Shown piece by piece: positions 37,765-45,897 of a stretch of 46,972 nucleotides of DNA (position 1 is its first letter; the number at the start of each line of letters is the position of its first letter). The stretch is from a virus. The notes below the pieces were generated by a model that was not told the origin of the DNA, ran no database searches, and saw only the letters and a program-made list of their open reading frames with translations. The stretch is taken from the IMG/VR virus record IMGVR_UViG_3300047319_000536, positions 1 to 46,972 of that record, one strand, 5' to 3'. The position numbers and the translations under genes are program-made.

Positions 37765-38224
37765 CTGCCAACCACCTGTATGAAATAAAATCCTCGCCTG
37801 CCGTGCCGTAGCGCCGCATCACGCCTTCCGGCTCGGCGCCGATCAGATCCATGAAGCGCCCGACATCCTCGCGCCCGGCGAGCGCCGCCGCCTCGACGCG
37901 GTGGAAGCCGGCCTGCACCAGGTACGGAATGATAAAGCCGCGGATGTGATGCAGCATCGGCAGCAGCGCCAGGCCCCACTGGTCGGTGCCGAAGGCAAAG
38001 CCGGCGCCGACATTCGGTCGACGCTGCACCATGCCCCAGATCGCCACCGGACCGGCCTCGATCTCGTAAGCGCAGAACGCAAACACCTTGTGCCGGATCA
38101 GGATGTCGGGCAGCCGATCGAGATCGGTGTCGGCCGCCATCATCTCCAACAGATCGACCTCGCGCAGATTGTGGAGCACGGCGCGGATCATGCCGCGATC
38201 GGCGGATGTGATCTCGATCGGCAT
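37706..38224 (-). CDS. T7 gp13-like internal virion protein (DUF2833-type)
   Basis: A 172-aa protein with a GNAT-like core. Signs: FAFCAYEIEAGPVAIWGMVQ, then GFHRVEAAALAGREDVGRFM, and RRYGTAGEDFISYRWL near the end, the pattern of phage gp13/DUF2833 proteins, which help early stages of particle formation in T7. The ATG shares its A with the stop of the preceding tail-hub gene. Position after the tail genes matches T7 order. Confidence 0.75.
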   Translation of the reverse strand: MPIEITSADRGMIRAVLHNLREVDLLEMMAADTDLDRLPDILIRHKVFAFCAYEIEAGPVAIWGMVQRRPNVGAGFAFGTDQWGLALLPMLHHIRGFIIPYLVQAGFHRVEAAALAGREDVGRFMDLIGAEPEGVMRRYGTAGEDFISYRWLADEHAGARTAHPETYRHAAH

Positions 38225-39615
38225 CAGCCGCTCTCCCCGACTGAGTAATGCACCACCAGGTTCGACAGCGTCTGCGGCCCCGCCACCTGCGAGCGCAGCC
38301 GCAGCGACATGTGCGTGGAGTGACCATCGAGCGCGATGATACCTTGCGCAAAGGTCGGCCCGTTGAAGGCGCCGACATAGTCCTCGGCGGTCTCGTCCTC
38401 GATGTTGAACGCCGCATAGACATCCCACGGCACGCCGGCGCAGGTGGCGTCGAGCGCGGTGAACGTCTTGGCGGTTGCCGTATCGGTGCCGGCGTGAAAA
38501 GGGAACTCAAGCTCCACAAAGCAGTCGTCGTAGACCGGGCCCTCGGCCGAGATGCCGCCATAGGCATAGACCTGGTTGGCGTCGTCGCGCACCACGATGT
38601 GGTTCTGATGCACCGCCGCGGCGGTGATGGTGAAACCGGGATCATACTCCGACCAGGCGGTGATCTTCGGCCCAGGGAACGCCGACAGGATGTAGATGCG
38701 ATCGGGCAGGATGATCCAGAAACGCCCGGTGACCGGCTGCAGGATCGCGATCGTGCCGCTCATCCAGTCCTCGCCTTTGGAGCGGAACAGATCCTGGATG
38801 ATCGGATCGAGCGGTGAGCCGATGTCGGAGACCGCGGCCGCCAGCGAGGCGTTCCTGGCGCGCAGCGAGCGGATGCCGCTCGGCGCGATATACATCACGT
38901 CACCCGAGCCGTACTGCATCACGCTGCGCCAGGCCACGGTGCCGGCTTGCCGCAGCGTCTGCACATACTGGTTCTTCAAAGGATCCGGATCGGTCAGCCA
39001 GAGCTGGGTCGCGGTCTTACTCATGATCGCGAGGTTGTTGTAGTAGACCTCGAGCGCCACGCAGTTGGTCATGTCGCTGTCCTCGAGCGACAGATCGATC
39101 GAGCCCGAGCCGGTGCCGGTCCAGTCGGCAGCGTTGCCGACGGCCGAGAAGTAGAGCGTGCTGGCCCCGACGGTGTACATCTTGGTCTTGTAGGTGCGGC
39201 AGTAGAAACCGTTGGCGGCCGGCAGATTGACGCCATCGTAGAACCGCATCACGGTGCCGGCGGCGTCGGTCCACAGGATGCAAAACACCTTGTTGTCGAA
39301 CAGGTCGGTGTCAATGATCTCATGGATCGTCGGCGTCGCCTGGCCGAGCACGCCGACCGACCAGATGCCCGACGGCGGCTCGGTCTTGTAGGGGCCGTTT
39401 GGCCCGAACGTGTAGAGCTTCTGGTTGACCTCGATCAATCCCTTGGTCGCCGGGTCGACAGTCCAGAACGGCACGAAAGCCATCCTTTTTTCGACCTCTC
39501 CACCCGGCGTGATGTGGGCGTTGATCATCGATCGCAGCGTGCCGGCCGGCGCCGTCAATGACGAGCGGCGAAGGTCGAGCCCGGCGGCGAAGTCTGTGAT
39601 CGTGAAATACGGCAT
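38224..39615 (-). CDS. Tail hub / nozzle protein (T7 gp12- or P22 gp10-like)
   Basis: A 463-aa beta-rich protein. The N-terminus (TAPAGTLRSMINAHITPGGE, then VEKRMAFVPFW) is like short-tail tubular proteins. Central repeats (LYFSAVGNAADWTG, VALEVYYNNLAIMSKTATQL, MYIAPSGIRSLRA) are those of the beta-propeller stabilisation proteins that close the portal channel. It acts in the tail, holding DNA after packaging. Size fits P22 gp10 better than T7 gp12. Confidence 0.82.
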   Translation of the reverse strand: MPYFTITDFAAGLDLRRSSLTAPAGTLRSMINAHITPGGEVEKRMAFVPFWTVDPATKGLIEVNQKLYTFGPNGPYKTEPPSGIWSVGVLGQATPTIHEIIDTDLFDNKVFCILWTDAAGTVMRFYDGVNLPAANGFYCRTYKTKMYTVGASTLYFSAVGNAADWTGTGSGSIDLSLEDSDMTNCVALEVYYNNLAIMSKTATQLWLTDPDPLKNQYVQTLRQAGTVAWRSVMQYGSGDVMYIAPSGIRSLRARNASLAAAVSDIGSPLDPIIQDLFRSKGEDWMSGTIAILQPVTGRFWIILPDRIYILSAFPGPKITAWSEYDPGFTITAAAVHQNHIVVRDDANQVYAYGGISAEGPVYDDCFVELEFPFHAGTDTATAKTFTALDATCAGVPWDVYAAFNIEDETAEDYVGAFNGPTFAQGIIALDGHSTHMSLRLRSQVAGPQTLSNLVVHYSVGESG

Positions 39616-39624
39616 GACCGCACC

Positions 39625-40368
39625 TCACCCTGGGATGTAGTCGATGTACGGGATCCTGCGCCCGCCGCGATCGGGGTCGACGCCATGGATCTGGTTGCCA
39701 CCCATGTTGTAGTTGCCGCGTTTGTCGGCCCCCTGGTCCTGCAGCAGCCGGCGCAGATAGTTCTGCGCCTTGGTCAGTTTCATCGGCGCGCCTTCGGATT
39801 TTTGCACCGCGAGCATTTCGGCGGCGGCGAACAGGATGATCGCCTCGGAGTCGAGGATGCAGGTGTCGGTGTCAGCGATCAGCGGATTGAGCGGCGCCTG
39901 GCCGTCGAACCGGATCACCATGCCGTCGGTTGCCGGCGACGGGATCAGCTCGAATTGACCGGTCGGCTTGGTGATCGGCTGGGCGCCGGTGAAATCCATC
40001 CCGACCACGTTGCGCCAGCGCACCGGCGTGCCCTGCTGGACGCCGCTCGGCGGGATCATCCACGGCTTGATGCCGTACAGCATCTCCTGCCACTGCGACG
40101 AAGTGGTCGGCGCGATATAGATCCGCTTGATCTGGTCGAAGGCCATCGCGCCGGGATAGTCGTACAGCGCCTGGCCCTGCTCGAGCGGCATGTCGAGCCA
40201 GATCTGCAAATGCTGCCAGGTATAGGCGTCCCACAGCTCGCGCTGCTGCCGCGCCAGCATCAGGTCCATGCTCTGCTGCGCTTGCACCCCTTGCGCCGGG
40301 TTGAGGCTGGTGCCGGTCTCGGCGCGCAGCTGACGGCGCAGATCGAGCAGCTGCACACCGAGCGGCAT
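39625..40368 (-). CDS. Head-tail adaptor (T7 gp11- or P22 gp4-like)
   Basis: A 247-aa protein; LLDLRRQLRAETGTSLNPAQ at the N-terminus and LARQQRELWDAYTWQHLQIW are the usual start of podovirus adaptors, a helical N-term that docks under the portal. A beta-rich middle (GQFELIPSPATDGMVIRFDG) and a helical end with YLRRLLQDQG follow. The pair with the 463-aa hub protein makes the short tail. It is followed by the hub gene with nine bases between. Confidence 0.78.
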   Translation of the reverse strand: MPLGVQLLDLRRQLRAETGTSLNPAQGVQAQQSMDLMLARQQRELWDAYTWQHLQIWLDMPLEQGQALYDYPGAMAFDQIKRIYIAPTTSSQWQEMLYGIKPWMIPPSGVQQGTPVRWRNVVGMDFTGAQPITKPTGQFELIPSPATDGMVIRFDGQAPLNPLIADTDTCILDSEAIILFAAAEMLAVQKSEGAPMKLTKAQNYLRRLLQDQGADKRGNYNMGGNQIHGVDPDRGGRRIPYIDYIPG

Positions 40369-40369
40369 T

Positions 40370-40834
40370 TCAGGCCTCCTTCGTCGGAGGCTCTGCCGGC
40401 GTTGGCCGCATGTGGCGGCCAGGCTTCATCACCGCCGTGGTCGACGGCACCACCTTGGCGGTCTCGTCGTCATCGTCCTCGTCGTCACCATTGGTTGGCG
40501 GGTGAACCCTGGTCGACGACGGGCCGCCCTCGACGTAAGTCGGCAGCTGCTCGTCGCCGGTCATCAGCAATTCCATCCGGAAGTTGCGACCGGGGAAGCA
40601 GGCCTCGACCACGCGCGGACCGTAGATCTGAACCAGGCGCTGCTTCTCCTGGCCGACCCAACACTCGCCGATCGAGACCGGCACGACGTCCATCACGTTC
40701 TCTTCGCCGTGCAGCTGCATCAGCACCTGCACCTCGGGCCAGGTCAGTGGGTTGAACTGGTCATAGACCACGGTGTGGCAATTCTGACCGGACAGATTGA
40801 TCCGGCATCTGCAGTAGTGGATCTTGCTCGCCAT
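40370..40834 (-). CDS. 154-aa capsid-associated protein candidate
   Basis: Starts MASKIHYCRCRINLSGQNCH with a Cys-rich head; the middle reads LTWPEVQVLMQLHGEENVMD and IYGPRVVEACFPGRNFRMEL, with an acidic end region (DDEDDDDETAKVV) and basic C-tail. Position directly after the capsid gene suggests a head decoration or completion protein. AAAGGA precedes the ATG at 40834, chosen because longer frames run into the capsid terminator spacer. No family known to me. Confidence 0.6.
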   Translation of the reverse strand: MASKIHYCRCRINLSGQNCHTVVYDQFNPLTWPEVQVLMQLHGEENVMDVVPVSIGECWVGQEKQRLVQIYGPRVVEACFPGRNFRMELLMTGDEQLPTYVEGGPSSTRVHPPTNGDDEDDDDETAKVVPSTTAVMKPGRHMRPTPAEPPTKEA

Positions 40835-40896
40835 TGGTCGTCCTTTAAGGTTATCCGGAGCGCGGGAAAGCGAGGGCAAACCCGCGCCCCGTCCGA

Positions 40897-42018
40897 TCAG
40901 GCAATATCGATGACCGCCGCGCTGTTGAGGCGCCGCGCACACAATTGCCCGGTCGAGGTGAGCGACCGATAGAGGACATACTTGTCCGGCGTCCGGTCGG
41001 GGGAATGCTGGTGCCGCCACTCGTCCTGCATCGCGACCAAATAGAGGTCGCGGCTGTCGTACCAGTAGCAGCGCTTGGCCTTGCCGAGCGCATCCAGCGT
41101 CGGGTCGTACTCGAAGTCAGTGCCCATGTAGGAGATCTGACCGACCGAGACGTCCTTGCCGCCGGAGAACCCGGTCATCGAGTAGTTGCCATTGGCGCGG
41201 AGTTCGGTCTCCAGTGCGGACAACCAGCTCGAGCCGCAGAACGCCGTGTTCGGCTTGCCACCATACCTGGTCAGCTGCCGATACTCGTTCTGCAAGAGCG
41301 TGATCAGCGCCCCGCCATTGGTGGTGGCAGAGGTGATCGGACCACCGCCCCAGGCCGCTTTTGCCGGCGTGCCGGTCACCGCAGCGCCCATGGCCGCGGT
41401 GTAGGCGCGGTTGCGCCACCAGGTTTTTGCCGTCCGATCGATGCCGGCGACGATACCGATCGTCGGATCATCGGTGATCAGTGCCGCCATGCCGGCGAGC
41501 GCCTTCGGATCCGCGCTGCCGTTGGTCCACAGCAGGTTGTTCATGCCGCGGGCATATTGCTCGCTCATGTCCTGCAGCGCGTCGTCGAGGATGCCGACCA
41601 GGACGGTGTCGTCGCGGCCGGAATGCTCGGTGGTGCGCGAGTCATCGGCGCCGCTGTCGACCACGGTGATGCCGTCGCTCTTCAGCTCACTGTGGGTGAG
41701 CATGATGCCGAGATGCATTTCCTTCCAGGGGAAGATCGCCTGGGTCAGGTTCGCCGGCGTGTAGTAGGTCACCACGTCGTCGAGTTGATAGCCGACCACC
41801 TGGTCGGCGGTGCCGGGGGCTGCGGTGTTGCCGAAGTCACCCTTCACGCTGATGATGATGTTGCCCTTGCCACCAGGGAACGTCTTTTTCTTCGACTCCA
41901 TCGATGCCAGGAGAGGTTTCTCCTGGATGGCCTCTTGGAAGGCGCTGCCCTTATTCAGCCACCAGTCGAGGGCAGCGGTCGTGATGTGGTTGAGAAGTGG
42001 TGCCGTATAGGTCGGCAT
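40897..42018 (-). CDS. Major capsid protein
   Basis: A 373-aa protein. A helical start (PLLNHITTAALDWWLNKGSA) is followed by a mixed alpha/beta fold with the spine region ARGMNNLLWTNGSADPKALA and an end that includes YWYDSRDLYLVAMQDEWRHQ, consistent with an HK97-fold major capsid protein of podoviruses. It follows the scaffold gene at 18 bases. The size (about 40 kDa) suits the main shell protein and it is the only candidate near the portal. Confidence 0.85.
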   Translation of the reverse strand: MPTYTAPLLNHITTAALDWWLNKGSAFQEAIQEKPLLASMESKKKTFPGGKGNIIISVKGDFGNTAAPGTADQVVGYQLDDVVTYYTPANLTQAIFPWKEMHLGIMLTHSELKSDGITVVDSGADDSRTTEHSGRDDTVLVGILDDALQDMSEQYARGMNNLLWTNGSADPKALAGMAALITDDPTIGIVAGIDRTAKTWWRNRAYTAAMGAAVTGTPAKAAWGGGPITSATTNGGALITLLQNEYRQLTRYGGKPNTAFCGSSWLSALETELRANGNYSMTGFSGGKDVSVGQISYMGTDFEYDPTLDALGKAKRCYWYDSRDLYLVAMQDEWRHQHSPDRTPDKYVLYRSLTSTGQLCARRLNSAAVIDIA

Positions 42019-42036
42019 GTCGGTGTGCCTCTAAAA

Positions 42037-43110
42037 TCAGAGGCGCGCGCTCTCCCGTGCTTGCTTGACCACGTCGAGCAAGGATTTCGGCTCCGGCGTC
42101 ACGCCTGCGGTTCTGCCAGTGCTGCTCGGGGTTCGCGATGTCGGGCGTCTCTGAGGCGCCCAGCGGACAAAATCCGCATTCACACGTCGCAAGGCCTCTT
42201 CGGCGATCTTGACGGCATGATCAGGTGACTGCGGTACGCCCTGTTCGCGCACCACCGCCCACATCGTGTTCTGAACAGCGTTTTTCTTCGCCGCATAATC
42301 CGGATCGGCCCGCATGATCTGAGTCTCCCAGGCGTTGACGGTGTCCGTGACTTGCCTGGCCAGATACGCGCGCTGCTGCTGTTGCTGGGTCACCTGCGAC
42401 GTCTGGGCATATTGCTGGAACGCCTGTTGCTGGCGCGCCGCGTTGGTCTGGGCCATCGCACGGTCCATGCGCTCTTTCGAGTGCATGGCCGCAGCTTGCG
42501 TCGTCATGTGACCTTGCTGGACCGCCTGTTGCAGGTCTTGCGGCAACGAGACGCCGAGATACTCTTCCGCCAGTTTCATGTAAGGCTTGACGCCCTCATA
42601 GAACGTGCGGAAGTCACCGCGACGCATCGCGCTCGCCAGCTCCAGGGTCATCAGGAAATCATCGCGCGAGATGTCGTTGGCGCGAAGATAGTTGGTGACC
42701 TGGTCGGCAGCCTGTGCGCTCGGCTCGATCGCCTTCAACCGCTGTACTTCACCCGACAGCTTCTCGCGCTGCCGGGTCAGCTTGTTGATGCGGCGCTTTG
42801 CCGTTTTTCCGTATTTGGCCAGCTCGTCAGCGGTGACCTCGTCAGGTAGCTCGGGGTCATCTTCTGAAGCTGGTCGATCCTTTGCGACTTGGGCGGGCGA
42901 GGCCCCTGGACCATCGCGGTCCGCTTCCTCGTCGGGTGGCTGACGCAATTCGGGGACCGCGCGCTGCACCGCCTCGAGGAGGCTTTCCTTGGTTTCGCCT
43001 TGTTGGGATTGTTCGCCTGGCGAGGGCGCGTGATCGCCGGCACCTGGCGAGGGTGCAGTATCGCCGGAAGGCAATGCAGGCTCGGTCGCAAGCAGCTGGT
43101 CGTCAGCCAT
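42037..43110 (-). CDS. Scaffolding protein
   Basis: A 357-aa protein. It has a disordered acidic N-terminus (Pro/Asp/Glu-rich, residues 1-95), a basic Lys/Arg coil (AKRRINKLTRQREKLSGEVQ), a long helical body rich in Gln (QQQAFQQYAQTSQVTQQQQQ) and a basic C-terminus (SLLDVVKQARESARL), matching T7 gp9/P22 gp8-like scaffolds that guide prohead assembly and then leave. Between portal and capsid genes, as expected. Confidence 0.82.
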   Translation of the reverse strand: MADDQLLATEPALPSGDTAPSPGAGDHAPSPGEQSQQGETKESLLEAVQRAVPELRQPPDEEADRDGPGASPAQVAKDRPASEDDPELPDEVTADELAKYGKTAKRRINKLTRQREKLSGEVQRLKAIEPSAQAADQVTNYLRANDISRDDFLMTLELASAMRRGDFRTFYEGVKPYMKLAEEYLGVSLPQDLQQAVQQGHMTTQAAAMHSKERMDRAMAQTNAARQQQAFQQYAQTSQVTQQQQQRAYLARQVTDTVNAWETQIMRADPDYAAKKNAVQNTMWAVVREQGVPQSPDHAVKIAEEALRRVNADFVRWAPQRRPTSRTPSSTGRTAGVTPEPKSLLDVVKQARESARL

Positions 43111-43200
43111 CAGCTAACTCCCGAGCGGTCCACATTTCCCCTTCAGGTTCCGCAATACGCCGAAAACGCACACCGGCGTTATTAAGAAAAAATGCATGCC

Positions 43201-45897
43201 TCACATCGGCGGCGGCATTCCGCCTGGCGATGGATGCGGCCGCGGCGGCGGCACGCCACCGAGCTGGCCCGCCGCATCGGGCGGACCACCTGGTGCCGGA
43301 CCGCCGGGGCTCGGTGCATTCGGCGCGCCGTGCGGACCTTGGGCTGCTCCTGGTCCGGCGCCGGCGCCCGGCATGATCGGACCGGCAGGACCGCCGGCAC
43401 CACCGCCCTGCGCCATGCCGTTCATGGCGACGATCGAGGGCAGCGCGCTCTTGAACGCCTGGGTGAGATCGAGACGATCGTCCAGGCGTCGCAAGACGTC
43501 CTTCGCCAGGAACTCGGGATCAATGCCTGGCAGCTGGATCAACAGCGGGTAGAGCCGCTGCGCGTTGGCAATGTCCTGCGCCTGGTTCGGCCGGCCCATG
43601 CTGCCGGCCTCGATCTCCAGCAGGATCTCGTTGGCGATGTCCTGGGCGTCGGGGTTCATCGGCCACACCGCGCCGCGGCCGACCACCTTCTTGACGCGGT
43701 CCTGGCTCATCTCGCGCAGCAGGATCTGGCCGCCATGGCGCGCGATCTGGGTCAGCAGGTCGTTGAGATCGTCGATGTTGGACCCCATCGAGGTCATGCG
43801 CGAGCTTTCAGCGATCTGCGATTGCGTCGCCGTCGTCGACGAGGTGCCGCCGAGGTTGGCCTCCTGGATCCCGGTGGTGCGCAGGATGTCCTCGTAGACC
43901 GGATTGACCTCGTACAGGTTCGGATCAACCCCTGGGCCGGCATAGGCCTGCAGCAGCTGCTTGATGTCCTGGTTCGGCTGCAGCGCGTTGAACTCGATCA
44001 GGTCATTGGCCTTGCGATTGACCAGCTTGTCCTTGTCGTCGTCGTCGAGCGCACCAGAGACGGAGGCGACGAACGGTCGTGCCGCGATACGCTGCTCCTT
44101 CAGGCCTTCACGGCATCTGTTGTACTCGAGCTGCATGTCGCGCATCAGCCGGACATCCGACGGCGGGTAGAGTTCGCGCTCGTCCTCGACCGAATTGAAC
44201 ATCAGCGCATACCAGGGATAGAACCGCTCGGTGTAGATGTCGGGCGAGGCCGGGTCGCGCAAAAACTCGGAGTAGCCATCGCAGACCACATAGACCAGGC
44301 CGTCCTTGCGGTTGTAGATCTCCCACACGATCGCGCTCTTGCTCTGCCGATCGTCCCAGCCCCAGTCCTTGCCGCTGCCGCCGTCGCCGGTCCAGTCGCG
44401 GGTCATCGCCACCGGGTCGGCGCCGCCAGAGTCGTTGACCGAATACTCGTTGCAATGGCCACGGACGTCGACGCCGTAGATCTCCTCGATCTCATGTGGC
44501 GACAGCACGAACTCCTCGCAGACCCAGTCTGCGGCGACCCAGTTCTTCAGGTCGAGGCATTTGACGTCGGGAATGATCCGGGTCGACAGCGGATAGTCGA
44601 ACGTCAGCCCCTCGCGGGCGACGATGTTTTGCTCCTGCGCCATATCGCCGAGCAACAGCCGGAGCTGCTCGGCCTCCTTGTCCTCGCCATCGGTGATGTC
44701 GTCGGCCTGGTCGGCGGCGAGTCGCTCCAGGGTGCCGAGCCGCTCACTGGCATCGGCAATGCCCTTCTCCATGTCGGGCCGCTCTTCCATCACCCGCTCG
44801 TAGCCGAGCTTGACGTAGGCCACGCCATTGGTGACGGCGCGCCGCACCGTCATTTTCATCATCGCCTTGAACGGGTGCGGCTGGTTGTCGATCTCGTAGC
44901 TGTAGAGCAGCTCGAGCGTGCGCGCGAGCTTGTCCATCATCTGGTTCTCGCTCTTCACCCGAGCGGCATCCATCATGATGTCCATGCCGCTGCCGACCGC
45001 CTGCGCCATCATCGGCGAGACGCCGGGGACGGCGGCGCCGGCCGCAGCGCCCATCGCCGAGCTCATCTGATCGCCGAGACCTGGCGGCCCCTGCATGCTT
45101 CCTGGGATCGGACCGGCGCCCATCGCCGGCATGGTGGCGCCGCCCAGCGTCGCGCCCACGGCTCCGCTGATCGCGTTGATGTTGCCACCCGGTGCGGGAG
45201 GCCCGCCCATCGGCGGCATCCCTGGAGGCGCCCCAGGCATTCCTGGCGGCATCCCAGGCGGACCACCCATCGGTGGCGGCGCCGGCGGACCGCCACCCAT
45301 CAGCTGATCGATCGTCACCGACGGCTGGCCGCCGGTTTGCCCGCCGGTTGCCATCGGCATCGCGCCCGAGATCACGCCCTGCATCGAGGACAGCATGCCG
45401 CCGAGCTGCGGCGGTGGCTGTTGCCCCATCGCCACCTGCTGCTGCATCTGCTGCATCATCATGCCGGCGGATTGCATCAGCTGGTTCAGCGTGGTCTGGC
45501 TCTCGTCCCAGCTGGTGGCGTTGAGCCGCTCGCGCCGCTTCGCCACCGCCTTCGGATTTTTCGCGTAGAGGAACGCGGTCTTTTGCGCGACCAGGCGCAG
45601 CGTCAGATTGGCGACGTAGCGGCGATCATCCTTCTCCTTCGACCACTGCTTGCCGAAGGTAAATTCCTGATCCTCGCGCATGCGTTTGAACGCCGGATCC
45701 CAGAACCGCTTGGCGTGCTTGACGCGCGAGGTCCAGGCCGACACCAGCCGCTTGCGCCGCTCCGGCGGATCCGGCATGTCGCGCGGCATCGCATTGGGCT
45801 GCCCGGTCGACGGGTTGATGTCGGGACCGCCGCTTTGATCGGGAGAGCCCTCGCCCATCATGCCCATCATCGCATCGCCGAATGATGTATCTACCAT
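43201..45897 (-). CDS. Portal protein with Met/Gly/Pro-rich insertion
   Basis: An 898-aa portal, larger than common podovirus portals. The recognisable core has RLVSAWTSRVKHAKRFWDPA at the start, then FTFGKQWSKEKDDRRYVANL, and after the insertion TVRRAVTNGVAYVKLGYERV, and SSTTATQSQIAESSRMTSMG with GGQILLREMSQDRV for the stem/crown region. Residues about 135-300 hold a Met/Gln/Gly/Pro insert (PPGMPPGMPGAPPGMPPMGG). The last 75 residues are also Gly/Pro-rich. The dodecamer forms the DNA gate. It overlaps the terL stop by seven bases. Confidence 0.85.
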   Translation of the reverse strand: MVDTSFGDAMMGMMGEGSPDQSGGPDINPSTGQPNAMPRDMPDPPERRKRLVSAWTSRVKHAKRFWDPAFKRMREDQEFTFGKQWSKEKDDRRYVANLTLRLVAQKTAFLYAKNPKAVAKRRERLNATSWDESQTTLNQLMQSAGMMMQQMQQQVAMGQQPPPQLGGMLSSMQGVISGAMPMATGGQTGGQPSVTIDQLMGGGPPAPPPMGGPPGMPPGMPGAPPGMPPMGGPPAPGGNINAISGAVGATLGGATMPAMGAGPIPGSMQGPPGLGDQMSSAMGAAAGAAVPGVSPMMAQAVGSGMDIMMDAARVKSENQMMDKLARTLELLYSYEIDNQPHPFKAMMKMTVRRAVTNGVAYVKLGYERVMEERPDMEKGIADASERLGTLERLAADQADDITDGEDKEAEQLRLLLGDMAQEQNIVAREGLTFDYPLSTRIIPDVKCLDLKNWVAADWVCEEFVLSPHEIEEIYGVDVRGHCNEYSVNDSGGADPVAMTRDWTGDGGSGKDWGWDDRQSKSAIVWEIYNRKDGLVYVVCDGYSEFLRDPASPDIYTERFYPWYALMFNSVEDERELYPPSDVRLMRDMQLEYNRCREGLKEQRIAARPFVASVSGALDDDDKDKLVNRKANDLIEFNALQPNQDIKQLLQAYAGPGVDPNLYEVNPVYEDILRTTGIQEANLGGTSSTTATQSQIAESSRMTSMGSNIDDLNDLLTQIARHGGQILLREMSQDRVKKVVGRGAVWPMNPDAQDIANEILLEIEAGSMGRPNQAQDIANAQRLYPLLIQLPGIDPEFLAKDVLRRLDDRLDLTQAFKSALPSIVAMNGMAQGGGAGGPAGPIMPGAGAGPGAAQGPHGAPNAPSPGGPAPGGPPDAAGQLGGVPPPRPHPSPGGMPPPM

